Origin: Streptomyces sp. NBC_01408
GTDB taxonomy: Bacteria > Actinomycetota > Actinomycetes > Streptomycetales > Streptomycetaceae
Assembly: GCF_026340255.1 (NCBI RefSeq)
Contig: NZ_JAPEPJ010000001.1
Span: 310,001 to 374,000, forward strand
DNA length: 64,000 bases
Direction: 5' to 3'
How positions within the stretch are numbered: the first letter of the stretch is position 1; every line of letters starts with the position of its first letter. Both the position numbers and the translations under genes were made by a program. Under the pieces are notes generated by a model. It searched no databases. It was not told where the DNA came from and saw only the letters and a list, made by a program, of their open reading frames with translations. Shown here piece by piece: positions 14,666 to 23,864 of this stretch.

Positions 14666-15949
14666 CTACTTGTTGATGCGGTTCGCGATTTCCTTGTCCG
14701 CGTCCGCACCCGCCTTGGCGGCGTCCTCACCGTTCAGGACCTTCGTCATGAACTCCTTGATGGGGTTCGGCTCGGTCTCGACGTTCGCCCAGCCCGCGGT
14801 GACCGGGGTGATCTTGCCGTTGAGGCCGGCCTTGGCCATGGCCTCGGCGAAGGAGCCCGCCGGGGCGGCGAAGTTCGCACCGGCCTGGTTCGGGAGCAGC
14901 GCGCCCTTGGTCTCGGCCGCGTACTTGGTCATCTGGTCCTTGCCGGCGGCGAGGGCCAGCCACTCCTTGGCGAGCTCCTTGTTCTTGGAGCGCTCGGCGA
15001 CCGCGAGGTTCGAGCCGCCGAGGAAGACCGTGCCGGACTTGTCCGCGGTCTTGCCCGGGATCGGGAAGTAGCCGAAGTCGGCCTCCTTGCCCGCGTCCTT
15101 CAGAGCCTTCTCGGCACCGCCGGCCTCCCAGCCGAGACCGATCCAGGAGGCGACGCCACCCTTGGGAACGATGTCGGTGGACTGCTGCGGGGTGGCCTCG
15201 TCCTTGTCCTTGGGGGCCGTGGAGAAGGACTGGAGCTTCTTGTAGAAGTCCATCGCGGAAGCGGCCTGCGGGGTGCCCAGTCCGCCCTTCCACTTGGCGC
15301 CGTCCTTGACGGCGAGGTCGCCGCCCTCGTCCCATACGAAGCCGGCGAGGATGTACCAGCTCTGGCCCGGGAGGTAGATCGGCTGCGAGGCCGGGTCGGC
15401 CGCCTTCAGCTTCTCCAGACCGGCGACCCACTCGTCGCGGGTCTTCGGCGGGGTGACGCCGGCCTTCTCGAAGGCCTTCTTGTCGTAGATGACGACGCGG
15501 TTGGCGGCGTACCACGGGGCGGAGTAGAGCTTGCCGTCGACCTCGGCGGAGGCGAGCATGCTCTTCTGCCAGGCGTCGGCGCCGAGCTTGGCCTTGTCGC
15601 CGCTCAGGTCGGCGAGACCACCAGTGACCGCGTAGCCGGCGGTCTGGGTGTTGCCGAGCTCAAGAACGTCCGGAGGGGTGTTCTCGGAGAGGGCCGTGGT
15701 GACCTTCTCCTGGATGCCGGTCCACTTCTGCTCCTCGACCTTGACCGTGACACCGGGGTGCTTGGCCGAGAACTCCTTGTTGACCTCGTCGATCCAGGCC
15801 TTCGGCGCGGAGCCGTCCATCACCCAGACGGTGATCTCCTTGGGGCCCGAGTCGGCCTTGGCCTTGTCGTCGCTGCCGGAATCACCACACGCCGCGAGGC
15901 CGATAACCATGCCCGCGACTCCAACCGCCGCGATGAGCTTGCGCTTCAC
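14666..15949 (-). CDS. dasA: Chitobiose-binding lipoprotein DasA
   Basis: This 427-residue extracellular solute-binding protein (family 1) starts VKRKLIAAVGVAGMVIGLAAC: a lipoprotein signal peptide with lipobox LAAC, so the mature protein is anchored by Cys-21 outside the membrane. GTG at 15949 has GAGGAGG about 6 bases upstream, which decides the start over an in-frame ATG at 16003. It captures N,N'-diacetylchitobiose from chitin and delivers it to DasBC. It is first in the operon dasA-dasB-dasC-dasD and lies behind two dre sites, so DasR represses it. Besides sugar uptake, dasA is known to influence sporulation in S. coelicolor. Confidence 0.95.
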   Translation of the reverse strand: MKRKLIAAVGVAGMVIGLAACGDSGSDDKAKADSGPKEITVWVMDGSAPKAWIDEVNKEFSAKHPGVTVKVEEQKWTGIQEKVTTALSENTPPDVLELGNTQTAGYAVTGGLADLSGDKAKLGADAWQKSMLASAEVDGKLYSAPWYAANRVVIYDKKAFEKAGVTPPKTRDEWVAGLEKLKAADPASQPIYLPGQSWYILAGFVWDEGGDLAVKDGAKWKGGLGTPQAASAMDFYKKLQSFSTAPKDKDEATPQQSTDIVPKGGVASWIGLGWEAGGAEKALKDAGKEADFGYFPIPGKTADKSGTVFLGGSNLAVAERSKNKELAKEWLALAAGKDQMTKYAAETKGALLPNQAGANFAAPAGSFAEAMAKAGLNGKITPVTAGWANVETEPNPIKEFMTKVLNGEDAAKAGADADKEIANRINK

Positions 15950-16043
15950 GCCACCCTCCTCAGGGATGCCTGCCTGCACTTCCCTTGCCCGCCGCGGCGA
16001 CATACGCGAAGTACTGCACGTGGGGCCGGGATCTGATCCATAT

Positions 16044-16080
16044 TGGTTTAGACCAGTAACCGGAGCTTGGCCTAGACCTT
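16044..16080. promoter_or_regulatory. Two dre sites between dasA and dasR
   Basis: TGGTTTAGACCA at 16044-16055 is one base from the dre consensus. TTGGCCTAGACCTT at 16067-16080 is a second, weaker match 23 bp away. They sit 95-130 bp upstream of dasA and 120-157 bp upstream of dasR, and would let DasR repress dasA and possibly itself. Confidence 0.8.
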
Positions 16081-16200
16081 TAGGGGTGTCAAGGGTCTAA
16101 TGATCGGGTGCTCGGTCCGTTATCGGACCGACACCTGGGGAGAGAGAAGGCCTGTCCCCCCGCACGTGTCACGATGTGACCGCACATATCGGAGGAGCCG

Positions 16201-17004
16201 GTGACGGCAGCGAAACTGGAGTCGGGAAGGCGGGCGGCGATGGCCACCGAAGGGGCGATCACGGAGCCGGAAAGCGGGGCAGCCACTCGCACGGCGCGCG
16301 TACCCAAGTACTACCGACTCAAGCGGCACTTGCTCGACATGACCGAGACACTGCCGCCCGGCACACCCGTACCGCCGGAGCGCACGCTCGCGGCCGAATT
16401 CGACACCTCGCGGACCACCGTCCGCCAGGCGCTCCAGGAGCTCGTCGTCGAGGGACGGCTGGAACGCATCCAGGGCAAGGGCACCTTCGTCGCCAAGCCC
16501 AAGGTCTCCCAGCCGCTCCAACTCTCCTCCTACACGGAGGACATGCGGGCCCAGGGGCTGGAACCGACCTCCCAGCTGCTGGACATCGGCTACGTGACGG
16601 CCGACGACACCCTGGCCGGCCTGCTCAAGATCACCACCGGCGGACGGGTGCTGCGCATCGAGCGGCTGCGCCTGGCCAGCGGCGAGCCGATGGCCATCGA
16701 GACCACGCACCTGTCGGCCAAGCGCTTCCCCGCGCTGCGCCGTTCCCTCGTCAAGTACACCTCCCTCTACACGGCGCTCGCCGAGGTGTACGACGTGCGC
16801 CTCGCCGAGGCCGAGGAGACGATCGAGACCTCGCTGGCCACGCCGCGCGAGGCCGGACTGCTCGGCACCGACGTGGGCCTGCCGATGCTGATGCTCTCCC
16901 GCCACTCGCTGGACGCCGACGGCGAACCGGTCGAATGGGTGCGTTCGGTGTACCGCGGGGACCGCTACAAGTTCGTCGCCCGGCTCAAGCGCCCCGCCGT
17001 CTGA
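16201..17004 (+). CDS. dasR: GntR/HutC-family global regulator DasR
   Basis: This 267-residue repressor has a GntR winged helix at about residues 35-100 ([20 protein letters not shown], then [16 protein letters not shown]) and a UTRA ligand domain behind it. The sequence is nearly that of S. coelicolor DasR. Glucosamine-6-phosphate and GlcNAc-6-phosphate release DasR from DNA. It controls GlcNAc uptake, chitinases, development and antibiotic pathways. GTG at 16201 has GGAGGAG 4 bases upstream; an ATG at 16240 would give a form closer in length to S. coelicolor DasR. It is transcribed divergently from dasABCD. Confidence 0.96.
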   Translation: MTAAKLESGRRAAMATEGAITEPESGAATRTARVPKYYRLKRHLLDMTETLPPGTPVPPERTLAAEFDTSRTTVRQALQELVVEGRLERIQGKGTFVAKPKVSQPLQLSSYTEDMRAQGLEPTSQLLDIGYVTADDTLAGLLKITTGGRVLRIERLRLASGEPMAIETTHLSAKRFPALRRSLVKYTSLYTALAEVYDVRLAEAEETIETSLATPREAGLLGTDVGLPMLMLSRHSLDADGEPVEWVRSVYRGDRYKFVARLKRPAV

Positions 17005-17104
17005 ACTCCGTCTGATACCGATATACGGACGGGTCTTACGTTCAGCGGGTAACCCCCCGTAGATTCCTGCGCTCACGCAGATGATCGACGAGGGGACGAG
17101 GGTC

Positions 17105-19327
17105 ATGCCTGAACCGGAAACAACGGGGACAGAACGGGACGTGGCGAGTCCGGGCACCACGCCGGGCTCGCCCTCTGCGAGGTCCATCGCCGTATGGGTG
17201 CTCGTCGGCCTCATCGGGGCCCTCGGCTGGGGCGTGCTGGCCCTCTCGCGCGGCGAGGAGATCTCGGCCGCCTGGCTGCTCGCCGCCGCACTGGGCTCGT
17301 ACGCGATCGGCTACCGCTTCTACGCGCGCTTCATCGCGCACCGCGTACTGAAGGTGGACAAGACGCGGGCCACCCCCGCCGAACGCCTTGACAACGGTGT
17401 CGACTTCCACCCGACCGACCGGCGGGTGCTCTTCGGCCACCACTTCGCCGCCGTCGCCGGCGCCGGCCCGCTCGTCGGGCCCGTGCTCGCCGCCCAGATG
17501 GGCTACCTGCCGGGCACCATCTGGATCGTCGCGGGCGTCATCTTCGCAGGCGCCGTCCAGGACATGGTCACGCTGTTCTTCTCCACCCGCCGCGACGGGC
17601 GTTCGCTCGGCCAGATGGCCCGGGACGAGATCGGCCCCGTCGGCGGAGCCGCCGCCCTGGTGGCCGTGTTCGCAATCATGATCATCCTGCTGGCGGTGCT
17701 GGCGCTGGTCATCGTCAACGCGCTGGCCCACTCCCCCTGGGGCGTCTTCTCCATCGGCATGACCATCCCGATCGCCCTCTTCATGGGCTTCTACCTCCGC
17801 GTGCTGCGGCCGGGCCGGGTCACCGAAGTCTCCGCCATAGGCGTCGCGCTGCTCCTGCTCGCCATCGTCGCGGGCGGCTGGGTCGCGGAGTCCTCGCTGG
17901 CCGAGACCTTCACCCTGGAGAAGGAGACGCTGGTCGTCTGGATGATCGGGTACGGCTTCGTCGCGTCGGTACTGCCGGTGTGGATGCTGCTCGCCCCGCG
18001 CGACTACCTCTCCACCTTCATGAAGGTCGGCACGATCGCGCTGCTCGCGCTGGGCGTGGTCATCGCGATGCCCACCCTGAAGATGCCCGCGGTCACCGAC
18101 TTCGCCGCGCGCGGCGACGGCCCGGTCTTCGCCGGATCGATGTTCCCGTTCGTCTTCATCACCATCGCGTGCGGGGCGCTGTCCGGCTTCCACTCCCTGG
18201 TCTCCTCGGGCACCACCCCGAAGATGATCCAGAAGGAGACCCAGGTCCGGGTCATCGGCTACGGCGCGATGCTCACCGAGTCCTTCGTCGCCATCATGGC
18301 GATGATCGCGGCCTCCATCATCGACCCCGGCCTGTTCTTCGCCGTGAACTCCCCGCCGGGGGTCATCGGCACCACGGTCGAAACCGCCTCGGCGGCGGTG
18401 ACGAACTTCGGCTTCGCCATCTCCCCGGAGGCCCTCGCTCAGGCGGCGAAGGACGTCGAGGAGGCCAGCCTGCTCTCCCGTACGGGTGGCGCCCCGACGT
18501 TCGCACTCGGAATGGCGGAGATCTTCTCGGCCGTCATCGGCGGCGCCGGGATGAAGGCCTTCTGGTACCACTTCGCCATCATGTTCGAGGCCCTGTTCAT
18601 TCTGACGACGGTGGACGCGGGCACCCGCGTCGGGCGGTTCATGCTCCAGGACACCCTGGGCAACGTGCACAAGTCCTTCCGGAACGTCAGCTGGAAGCCG
18701 GGCGTGTGGCTCGCGAGCGCGATCGTCGTCGGCGGCTGGGGCTACTTCCTGTGGGTGGGCATCAAGGACCCGCTGGGCGGCATCAACCAGCTCTTCCCGC
18801 TGTTCGGCATCGCGAACCAGCTGCTCGCGGCGGTCGCCCTGGCCGTCTGCACCACGCTGCTGGTCAAGTCCGGGCGGCTGAAGTGGGCCTGGGTGACGGG
18901 CGTCCCGCTGGCCTGGGACGTGGCGGTCACGCTGACCGCGAGCTACCAGAAGATCTTCTCGGAGGACGTGAAGGTCGGCTTCTTCGCGCAGCGCGACAAG
19001 TACCAGGCCGGCATCGACGCGGACAAGGTCCTGCCGCCCGCGAAGAACATGGGCGAGATGCACACCGTGGTCACCAACGCCACGGTGGACGGCGTGCTGT
19101 CGGTGCTGTTCGCGGTCCTGATCATCATCGTGCTGCTGGACGCGGCCCGGACCTGCTTCAAGGCCATCAGCAACCCGGAGTCCGTGAAGCTGTCCGAGGC
19201 CCCGTGGACCGAGTCGAAGATCGTCGCCCCGGCCGGGCTGATCCCGACCCCCGAGGAGCGCGCGGAACTCGCGGCGGCCGGGCTCGACTCGGGCGGCGGC
19301 GCGGTGAAGGAGCCGGTGTCCTCATGA
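17105..19327 (+). CDS. cstA: Carbon starvation protein CstA (peptide/pyruvate transporter family)
   Basis: This 740-residue membrane protein has about sixteen helices. Family blocks include LFGHHFAAVAGAGPLVGPVL (residues near 105) and SGTTPKMIQKETQ, and the C-terminal hydrophilic end is short. CstA proteins import peptides or pyruvate under carbon limitation. ATG at 17105 has GAGG about 4 bases upstream; it is 24 bp after another in-frame ATG at 17081. The next gene overlaps by four bases and encodes the usual small partner YbdD, so the pair forms an operon. Confidence 0.92.
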   Translation: MPEPETTGTERDVASPGTTPGSPSARSIAVWVLVGLIGALGWGVLALSRGEEISAAWLLAAALGSYAIGYRFYARFIAHRVLKVDKTRATPAERLDNGVDFHPTDRRVLFGHHFAAVAGAGPLVGPVLAAQMGYLPGTIWIVAGVIFAGAVQDMVTLFFSTRRDGRSLGQMARDEIGPVGGAAALVAVFAIMIILLAVLALVIVNALAHSPWGVFSIGMTIPIALFMGFYLRVLRPGRVTEVSAIGVALLLLAIVAGGWVAESSLAETFTLEKETLVVWMIGYGFVASVLPVWMLLAPRDYLSTFMKVGTIALLALGVVIAMPTLKMPAVTDFAARGDGPVFAGSMFPFVFITIACGALSGFHSLVSSGTTPKMIQKETQVRVIGYGAMLTESFVAIMAMIAASIIDPGLFFAVNSPPGVIGTTVETASAAVTNFGFAISPEALAQAAKDVEEASLLSRTGGAPTFALGMAEIFSAVIGGAGMKAFWYHFAIMFEALFILTTVDAGTRVGRFMLQDTLGNVHKSFRNVSWKPGVWLASAIVVGGWGYFLWVGIKDPLGGINQLFPLFGIANQLLAAVALAVCTTLLVKSGRLKWAWVTGVPLAWDVAVTLTASYQKIFSEDVKVGFFAQRDKYQAGIDADKVLPPAKNMGEMHTVVTNATVDGVLSVLFAVLIIIVLLDAARTCFKAISNPESVKLSEAPWTESKIVAPAGLIPTPEERAELAAAGLDSGGGAVKEPVSS

Positions 19328-19521
19328 GCGGCCTGCGCGGGGCCCTGGCTAAGGCCTGGTTCTACCTGCGGGAGTTCTCGGGCGAGGCGGCGTACGACCG
19401 GTACGTGGCACACGCCCGCTCCCACGACCCGGCCGCGCCGGTCCTGACCCGGCGCGCCTTCGAACGCGCCCGTACGGACTCCCGCGAGGCCGACCCCCGC
19501 GAGGGCTTCCGCTGCTGCTGA
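19324..19521 (+). CDS. YbdD/YjiX family small protein
   Basis: This 65-residue protein contains AWFYLREFSGEAAYDRYVAHARSHDP (split here as positions 10-35), typical of YbdD/YjiX (DUF466) proteins encoded next to cstA. Its ATG overlaps the cstA stop (ATGA at 19324-19327). The family partner is needed for CstA-type transport in E. coli; the same role is inferred here. It ends FRCC. Confidence 0.9.
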   Translation: MSGLRGALAKAWFYLREFSGEAAYDRYVAHARSHDPAAPVLTRRAFERARTDSREADPREGFRCC

Positions 19522-19537
19522 GCGGTGCCCGTGCCGC

Positions 19538-19565
19538 AGGCCCCGCCGCGCTTCCGGCGGGGCCT
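19538..19565 (+). terminator. Hairpin terminator after cstA-ybdD
   Basis: AGGCCCCGCCG and CGGCGGGGCCT form an 11-bp stem around a six-base loop, 17 bp after the stop. Confidence 0.75.
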
Positions 19566-19591
19566 TCGGCGTGCGGGTGCGGCGCCGTTGC

Positions 19592-20034
19592 TGGGGCGCT
19601 GCCCCAGGCCCCGCGCCTCAATCGCCGGCGGGGCTGGATTTGCCTCGGCTGCGTTGGGGCTTGGCAGTTCGGGGTGTGGGTCGGGGCCGCTCCGGAGCGT
19701 CTCCTCGGCTCGCGCACTGAGCCCCCGCTACGAGAGTCCGGCCCAGGTTGCGCGCTCGTCCTGCAGGGACTCTCCTGCGCGACCCCGCCCCACGCCCGGG
19801 CTCCGGAAGCGGAAGCCGGGGTGGAGGGGAGTGGGGACGCGCAGGGTTGTCCCCGCAGGACGAGCGCGCAACCCGGGCCGAGGACGTCAGGTCAGGCTCA
19901 GTGCGCGAGCCGAGGAGACAACCCGGAGCGGCCCCGCGCACCGACCCCACCGACCAGGCCGCCTGCCAAGGCGAAGCCAGGGCCACATCCAGCCCCGCCG
20001 GCGTTTGAGGCGCGGGGTCTGGGGCGGAGCCCCA
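19592..20034. repeat. Compound inverted repeat (about 440 bp) in the cstA-nrdA gap
   Basis: The outer arms are two dispersed repeats in opposite orientation: 19592-19637 (reverse) and 19990-20034 (forward). Inside them, about 110 bp at 19678-19788 is nearly the reverse complement of about 19830-19950. For example, CTCCTCGGCTCGCGCACTGA on the left matches TCAGTGCGCGAGCCGAGGAG on the right, and GTTGCGCGCTCGTCCTGC matches GCAGGACGAGCGCGCAAC. A spacer of about 40 bp separates the arms. No gene is seen. This could extrude as a very long hairpin. Confidence 0.8.
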
Positions 20035-20104
20035 GGGGCCCCCGGCAAGGCCGAGCCGGACACCGCCGAGCCGCCCGCAGGGCATGCGGCCTGTAGCCAC
20101 GCCG

Positions 20105-20152
20105 ACACAACATGTGGGGGCTACCGCAACGGCCCGCCCCCACATGTATGCT
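20105..20152 (+). promoter_or_regulatory. Paired NrdR boxes upstream of nrdAB
   Basis: Two sites centred on ACATGT (20110-20115 and 20142-20147) lie 32 bp apart, three helical turns, with inverted flanks GGGGGC and GCCCCC. Paired boxes at this spacing are the hallmark of NrdR control of ribonucleotide reductase operons. NrdR itself is not in the window. Confidence 0.7.
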
Positions 20153-20159
20153 CATGCCT

Positions 20160-20260
20160 GCTGTCGCCGCAGGGGAATCCGGTGGGAATCCGGAACTGTC
20201 CCGCAACGGTATGAAGTGCACCCATTGGTGCATCCGCAAGTCCGAGGACCTGCCGACAGC
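20160..20260 (+). ncRNA. Cobalamin (B12) riboswitch aptamer of the nrdAB operon
   Basis: The closing helix pairs GCTGTCG (20160-20166) with CGACAGC (20254-20260). Between them are the conserved GGGAATCCGG segments, the B12 box CTGTCCCGCAACGGTA and AAGTCCGAGGACCTGCC. Downstream bases 20261-20407 contain a CCCGG/CCGGG hairpin and would be the expression platform before the nrdA start. Known logic in Streptomyces: B12 binding shuts off class I reductase so that the B12-dependent class II enzyme takes over. Confidence 0.92.
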
Positions 20261-20407
20261 GCGCCCGGCTCGACCGAACCGGGTGCCGACACGTCCGGGC
20301 CTCGCGGTTGGGCTGGTGGACGCCATGCGGTGTACGCGTTCTGCCACGCCCGCATGCGCCCGCTCGCGCCCCGCCTAGGGCCGGCCGAGCGAGGGAGAGC
20401 TCCCGCC

Positions 20408-22795
20408 GTGACCATCGCGCCTTCCGCACCGCGCGCCGAGTCCATTTCTGGCGACAACACCGAGGGCCCGGGGGCCACGCTGCTGCGTACCCTCACGGAG
20501 CTGACGGCGGATCTCCCCGACACCGACCCCGGCCGGGTCGCGGCCTCCGCGCTGCGCGGCCGCAGCGCCGCCGCCGACGAGGCCGAGCTGCGCGGGCTCG
20601 CCACCGAGGCCGCCGCCGGACTGATCTCCGAGGACCCGGCCTACTCCCGGCTCGCCGCCCGGCTGCTGACGCTGGCCGTCCGCGACGAGGCCTCGGGCCA
20701 GGGCTCCACCTCCTTCTCGGCCTCCGTCGCCGTAGGCCACCGCGAGGGGCTGATCGCCGACCGCACGGCCGAGTTCGTGAAGACCCACGCGGCCCGCCTG
20801 GACGCGCTGGTCGAGCACACCCTCGCCGAGGGCGCCGACGACCGCTTCGGCTTCTTCGGCCTGCGCACCCTGCACAGCCGCTACCTGCTGCGCCACCCGA
20901 TCACCCGTCAGGTCATCGAGACCCCGCAGTACTTCATGCTGCGCGTGGCCTGTGGCCTCGCCGCGGACGAGAGCGTCCAGGCCGTCGAGGAAGTGGCCTC
21001 GCTGTACCGGCTGATGAGCCGCCTCGACTACCTGCCGTCCTCCCCCACGCTCTTCAACTCCGGCACCCGGCACCCGCAGATGTCTTCCTGCTACCTGCTG
21101 GACTCCCCGCTGGACGAGCTGGACTCGATCTACGACCGCTACCACCAGGTCGCCCGCCTCTCCAAGCACGCCGGCGGCATCGGCCTGTCGTACTCCCGCA
21201 TCCGCGCCCGCGGTTCGCTGATCCGCGGCACCAACGGCCACTCCAACGGCATCGTGCCGTTCCTGAAGACGCTGGACGCCTCCGTCGCCGCCGTGAACCA
21301 GGGCGGCCGCCGCAAGGGCGCCGCCGCGGTCTACCTGGAGACCTGGCACGCGGACATCGAGGAGTTCCTGGAGCTGCGCGACAACACCGGTGAGGACCAG
21401 CGCCGTACGCACAACCTGAACCTCGCCCACTGGGTGCCGGACGAGTTCATGCGCCGCGTGAACGCCGACGCCGACTGGTCGCTGTTCTCCCCGGCCGACG
21501 TGCCCGAGCTCGTCGACCTGTGGGGTGACGACTTCGACGCCGCCTACCGCAAGGCCGAGGCGGACGGCCTGGCCCGCAAGACCATGCCCGCCCGCGACCT
21601 GTACGGCCGGATGATGCGCACCCTCGCGCAGACCGGCCAGGGCTGGATGACCTTCAAGGACGCCTCCAACCGCACGGCGAACCAGACCGCCGAGCCGGGC
21701 ACCGTCGTGCACTCCTCGAACCTGTGCACCGAGATCATCGAGGTCACCAACGACGGCGAGACGGCCGTCTGCAACCTCGGCTCGGTCAACCTCGGCGCGT
21801 TCGTGCTCGACGGCGGGATCGACTGGGAGCGCCTGGACGAGACCGTCCGCACCGCGGTGACCTTCCTCGACCGCGTGGTGGACATCAACTTCTACCCGAC
21901 CGAGCAGGCCGGCCGCTCCAACGCCCGCTGGCGCCCGGTGGGCCTGGGCGCGATGGGCCTCCAGGACGTCTTCTTCAAGCTGAAGCTGCCCTTCGACTCC
22001 CCCGAGGCGAAGGCCCTTTCCACCAAGCTCTCCGAGCGCATCATGCTGGCCGCGTACGAGGCCTCCTGCGACCTGGCCGAGCGCAGCGGCCCGCTGCCGG
22101 CCTGGGAGCAGACCCGCACCGCTCGCGGCGTCCTGCACCCGGACCACTACGCCGTGGAGCTGAACTGGCCGGAGCGCTGGGACGCGCTGCGCGCCCGGGT
22201 CGCGAAGACCGGCATGCGCAACTCCCTGCTGCTGGCCATCGCCCCGACGGCGACGATCGCCTCGATCGCGGGCGTGTACGAGTGCATCGAGCCGCAGGTC
22301 TCCAACCTCTTCAAGCGCGAGACGCTCAGCGGTGAGTTCCTCCAGGTCAACGGCTACCTGGTGGAGGAGCTGAAGCAGCTCGGCGTGTGGGACGCCCAGA
22401 CCCGCGAGGCGCTGCGCGAGTCCAGCGGCTCGGTCCAGGGCTTCGGCTGGATCCCGGCCGAGGTCCGCAACCTGTACCGGACGGCGTGGGAGATCCCGCA
22501 GCGCGGTCTGATCGACATGGCGGCGGCCCGTACCCCGTTCCTCGACCAGTCGCAGTCGCTGAACCTGTTCCTGGAGACGCCCACCATCGGCAAGCTCTCC
22601 TCGATGTACGCGTACGCCTGGAAGCAGGGCCTGAAGACCACGTACTACCTGCGTTCGCGCCCGGCGACGAAGATCGCCCGCGCCGCTTCCGGCAGCGCCG
22701 TCCCCGCCGCCGCGACCCCCCTCCCGCAGGCCGTCGACGCCGACGCGCTGGCCTGCTCCCTTGAGAACCCCGAGTCCTGCGAGGCCTGCCAGTAA
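20408..22795 (+). CDS. nrdA: Ribonucleoside-diphosphate reductase class Ia, alpha subunit
   Basis: This 795-residue catalytic subunit reduces ribonucleoside diphosphates. Key residues are seen: the dithiol cysteine in QMSSCYLLD, the thiyl-radical loop SNLCTEI (Asn, Cys, Glu), the second dithiol cysteine in CNLGSVNL, and the C-terminal redox pair SCEACQ. PTATIASIAGVYECIEP is the conserved substrate-phosphate loop. No ATP-cone motif is recognisable in the first 100 residues, so dATP activity control may be lost. GTG at 20408 has GGGAGAG upstream. It is co-transcribed with nrdB (TAATG overlap) and controlled by a riboswitch and NrdR boxes. Confidence 0.95.
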   Translation: MTIAPSAPRAESISGDNTEGPGATLLRTLTELTADLPDTDPGRVAASALRGRSAAADEAELRGLATEAAAGLISEDPAYSRLAARLLTLAVRDEASGQGSTSFSASVAVGHREGLIADRTAEFVKTHAARLDALVEHTLAEGADDRFGFFGLRTLHSRYLLRHPITRQVIETPQYFMLRVACGLAADESVQAVEEVASLYRLMSRLDYLPSSPTLFNSGTRHPQMSSCYLLDSPLDELDSIYDRYHQVARLSKHAGGIGLSYSRIRARGSLIRGTNGHSNGIVPFLKTLDASVAAVNQGGRRKGAAAVYLETWHADIEEFLELRDNTGEDQRRTHNLNLAHWVPDEFMRRVNADADWSLFSPADVPELVDLWGDDFDAAYRKAEADGLARKTMPARDLYGRMMRTLAQTGQGWMTFKDASNRTANQTAEPGTVVHSSNLCTEIIEVTNDGETAVCNLGSVNLGAFVLDGGIDWERLDETVRTAVTFLDRVVDINFYPTEQAGRSNARWRPVGLGAMGLQDVFFKLKLPFDSPEAKALSTKLSERIMLAAYEASCDLAERSGPLPAWEQTRTARGVLHPDHYAVELNWPERWDALRARVAKTGMRNSLLLAIAPTATIASIAGVYECIEPQVSNLFKRETLSGEFLQVNGYLVEELKQLGVWDAQTREALRESSGSVQGFGWIPAEVRNLYRTAWEIPQRGLIDMAAARTPFLDQSQSLNLFLETPTIGKLSSMYAYAWKQGLKTTYYLRSRPATKIARAASGSAVPAAATPLPQAVDADALACSLENPESCEACQ

Positions 22796-23811
22796 TGAGC
22801 TCCAACGACACCAAGAACCTCCTGGACCCGGGCTTCGAGCTCACGCTCCGCCCCATGCGCTACCCGGACTTCTACGAGCGCTACCGGGACGCGATCAAGA
22901 ACACGTGGACGGTGGAGGAGGTCGACCTCCACTCGGACGTCGCCGACCTCGCGAAGCTGACGCCCTCCGAGCAGCACATGATCGGCCGGCTGGTCGCGTT
23001 CTTCGCGACGGGCGACTCGATCGTCTCGAACAACCTGGTGCTGACGCTCTACAAGCACATCAACTCCCCGGAGGCGCGCCTGTACCTGTCGCGCCAGCTG
23101 TTCGAGGAGGCCGTGCACGTCCAGTTCTATCTGACGCTGCTCGACACCTACCTGCCCAACCCGGACGACCGCGCGGCCGCGTTCGACGCGGTCGAGGAGA
23201 TCCCGTCGATCCGCGAGAAGGCGCAGTTCTGCTTCAAGTGGATCAACGAGGTCGAGAAGCTGGACCGGCTGGAGACGGCTGCCGACCGCCGCCGCTTCCT
23301 GCTGAACCTGATCTGCTTCGCGGCGTGCATCGAGGGCCTGTTCTTCTACGGTGCCTTCGCGTACGTGTACTGGTTCCGGTCCCGCGGCCTGCTGCACGGC
23401 CTGGCGACCGGCACCAACTGGGTGTTCCGCGACGAGACCATGCACATGAACTTCGCCTTCGAGGTCGTGGACACGGTCCGCAAGGAGGAGCCGGAGCTCT
23501 TCGACGACGCCCTCCAGCAGCAGGTCACCGACATGCTGAAGGAAGCCGTCGAGGCGGAGCTGCAGTTCGGCCGCGACCTGTGCGGTGACGGCCTGCCGGG
23601 CATGAACACCGAGTCGATGCGCGAGTACCTGGAGTGCGTCGCGGACCAGCGTCTGGTGCGCCTCGGCTTCCCGCCGGTGTACGGCTCGCAGAACCCGTTC
23701 TCCTTCATGGAGCTGCAGGGCGTCCAGGAGCTGACGAACTTCTTCGAGCGCCGTCCGTCGGCCTACCAGGTCGCGGTCGAGGGCACGGTCGACCTGGACG
23801 AGGACTTCTAG
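22795..23811 (+). CDS. nrdB: Ribonucleoside-diphosphate reductase class Ia, beta subunit
   Basis: This 338-residue subunit generates the tyrosyl radical. Iron ligands are in ATGDSIV (Asp), FEEAVHVQFY (Glu, His and, four residues on, the radical Tyr), and FRDETMHMNF (Glu, His). The C-terminal tail TVDLDEDF is the peptide that docks onto NrdA. Its ATG overlaps the nrdA TAA by one base. Together the pair makes dNTP precursors under aerobic growth when B12 is low. Confidence 0.95.
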   Translation: MSSNDTKNLLDPGFELTLRPMRYPDFYERYRDAIKNTWTVEEVDLHSDVADLAKLTPSEQHMIGRLVAFFATGDSIVSNNLVLTLYKHINSPEARLYLSRQLFEEAVHVQFYLTLLDTYLPNPDDRAAAFDAVEEIPSIREKAQFCFKWINEVEKLDRLETAADRRRFLLNLICFAACIEGLFFYGAFAYVYWFRSRGLLHGLATGTNWVFRDETMHMNFAFEVVDTVRKEEPELFDDALQQQVTDMLKEAVEAELQFGRDLCGDGLPGMNTESMREYLECVADQRLVRLGFPPVYGSQNPFSFMELQGVQELTNFFERRPSAYQVAVEGTVDLDEDF

Positions 23812-23864
23812 TCGTAACCGGACCCCAGTGGGCCGGGGCGGCCCGGCTGCGCCCCGGCGGGCTG

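Noticed and set aside
20084..20407. N-terminal extension of NrdA upstream of GTG 20408
   Set aside because: That stretch overlaps the NrdR boxes and cobalamin riboswitch and has no NrdA similarity.
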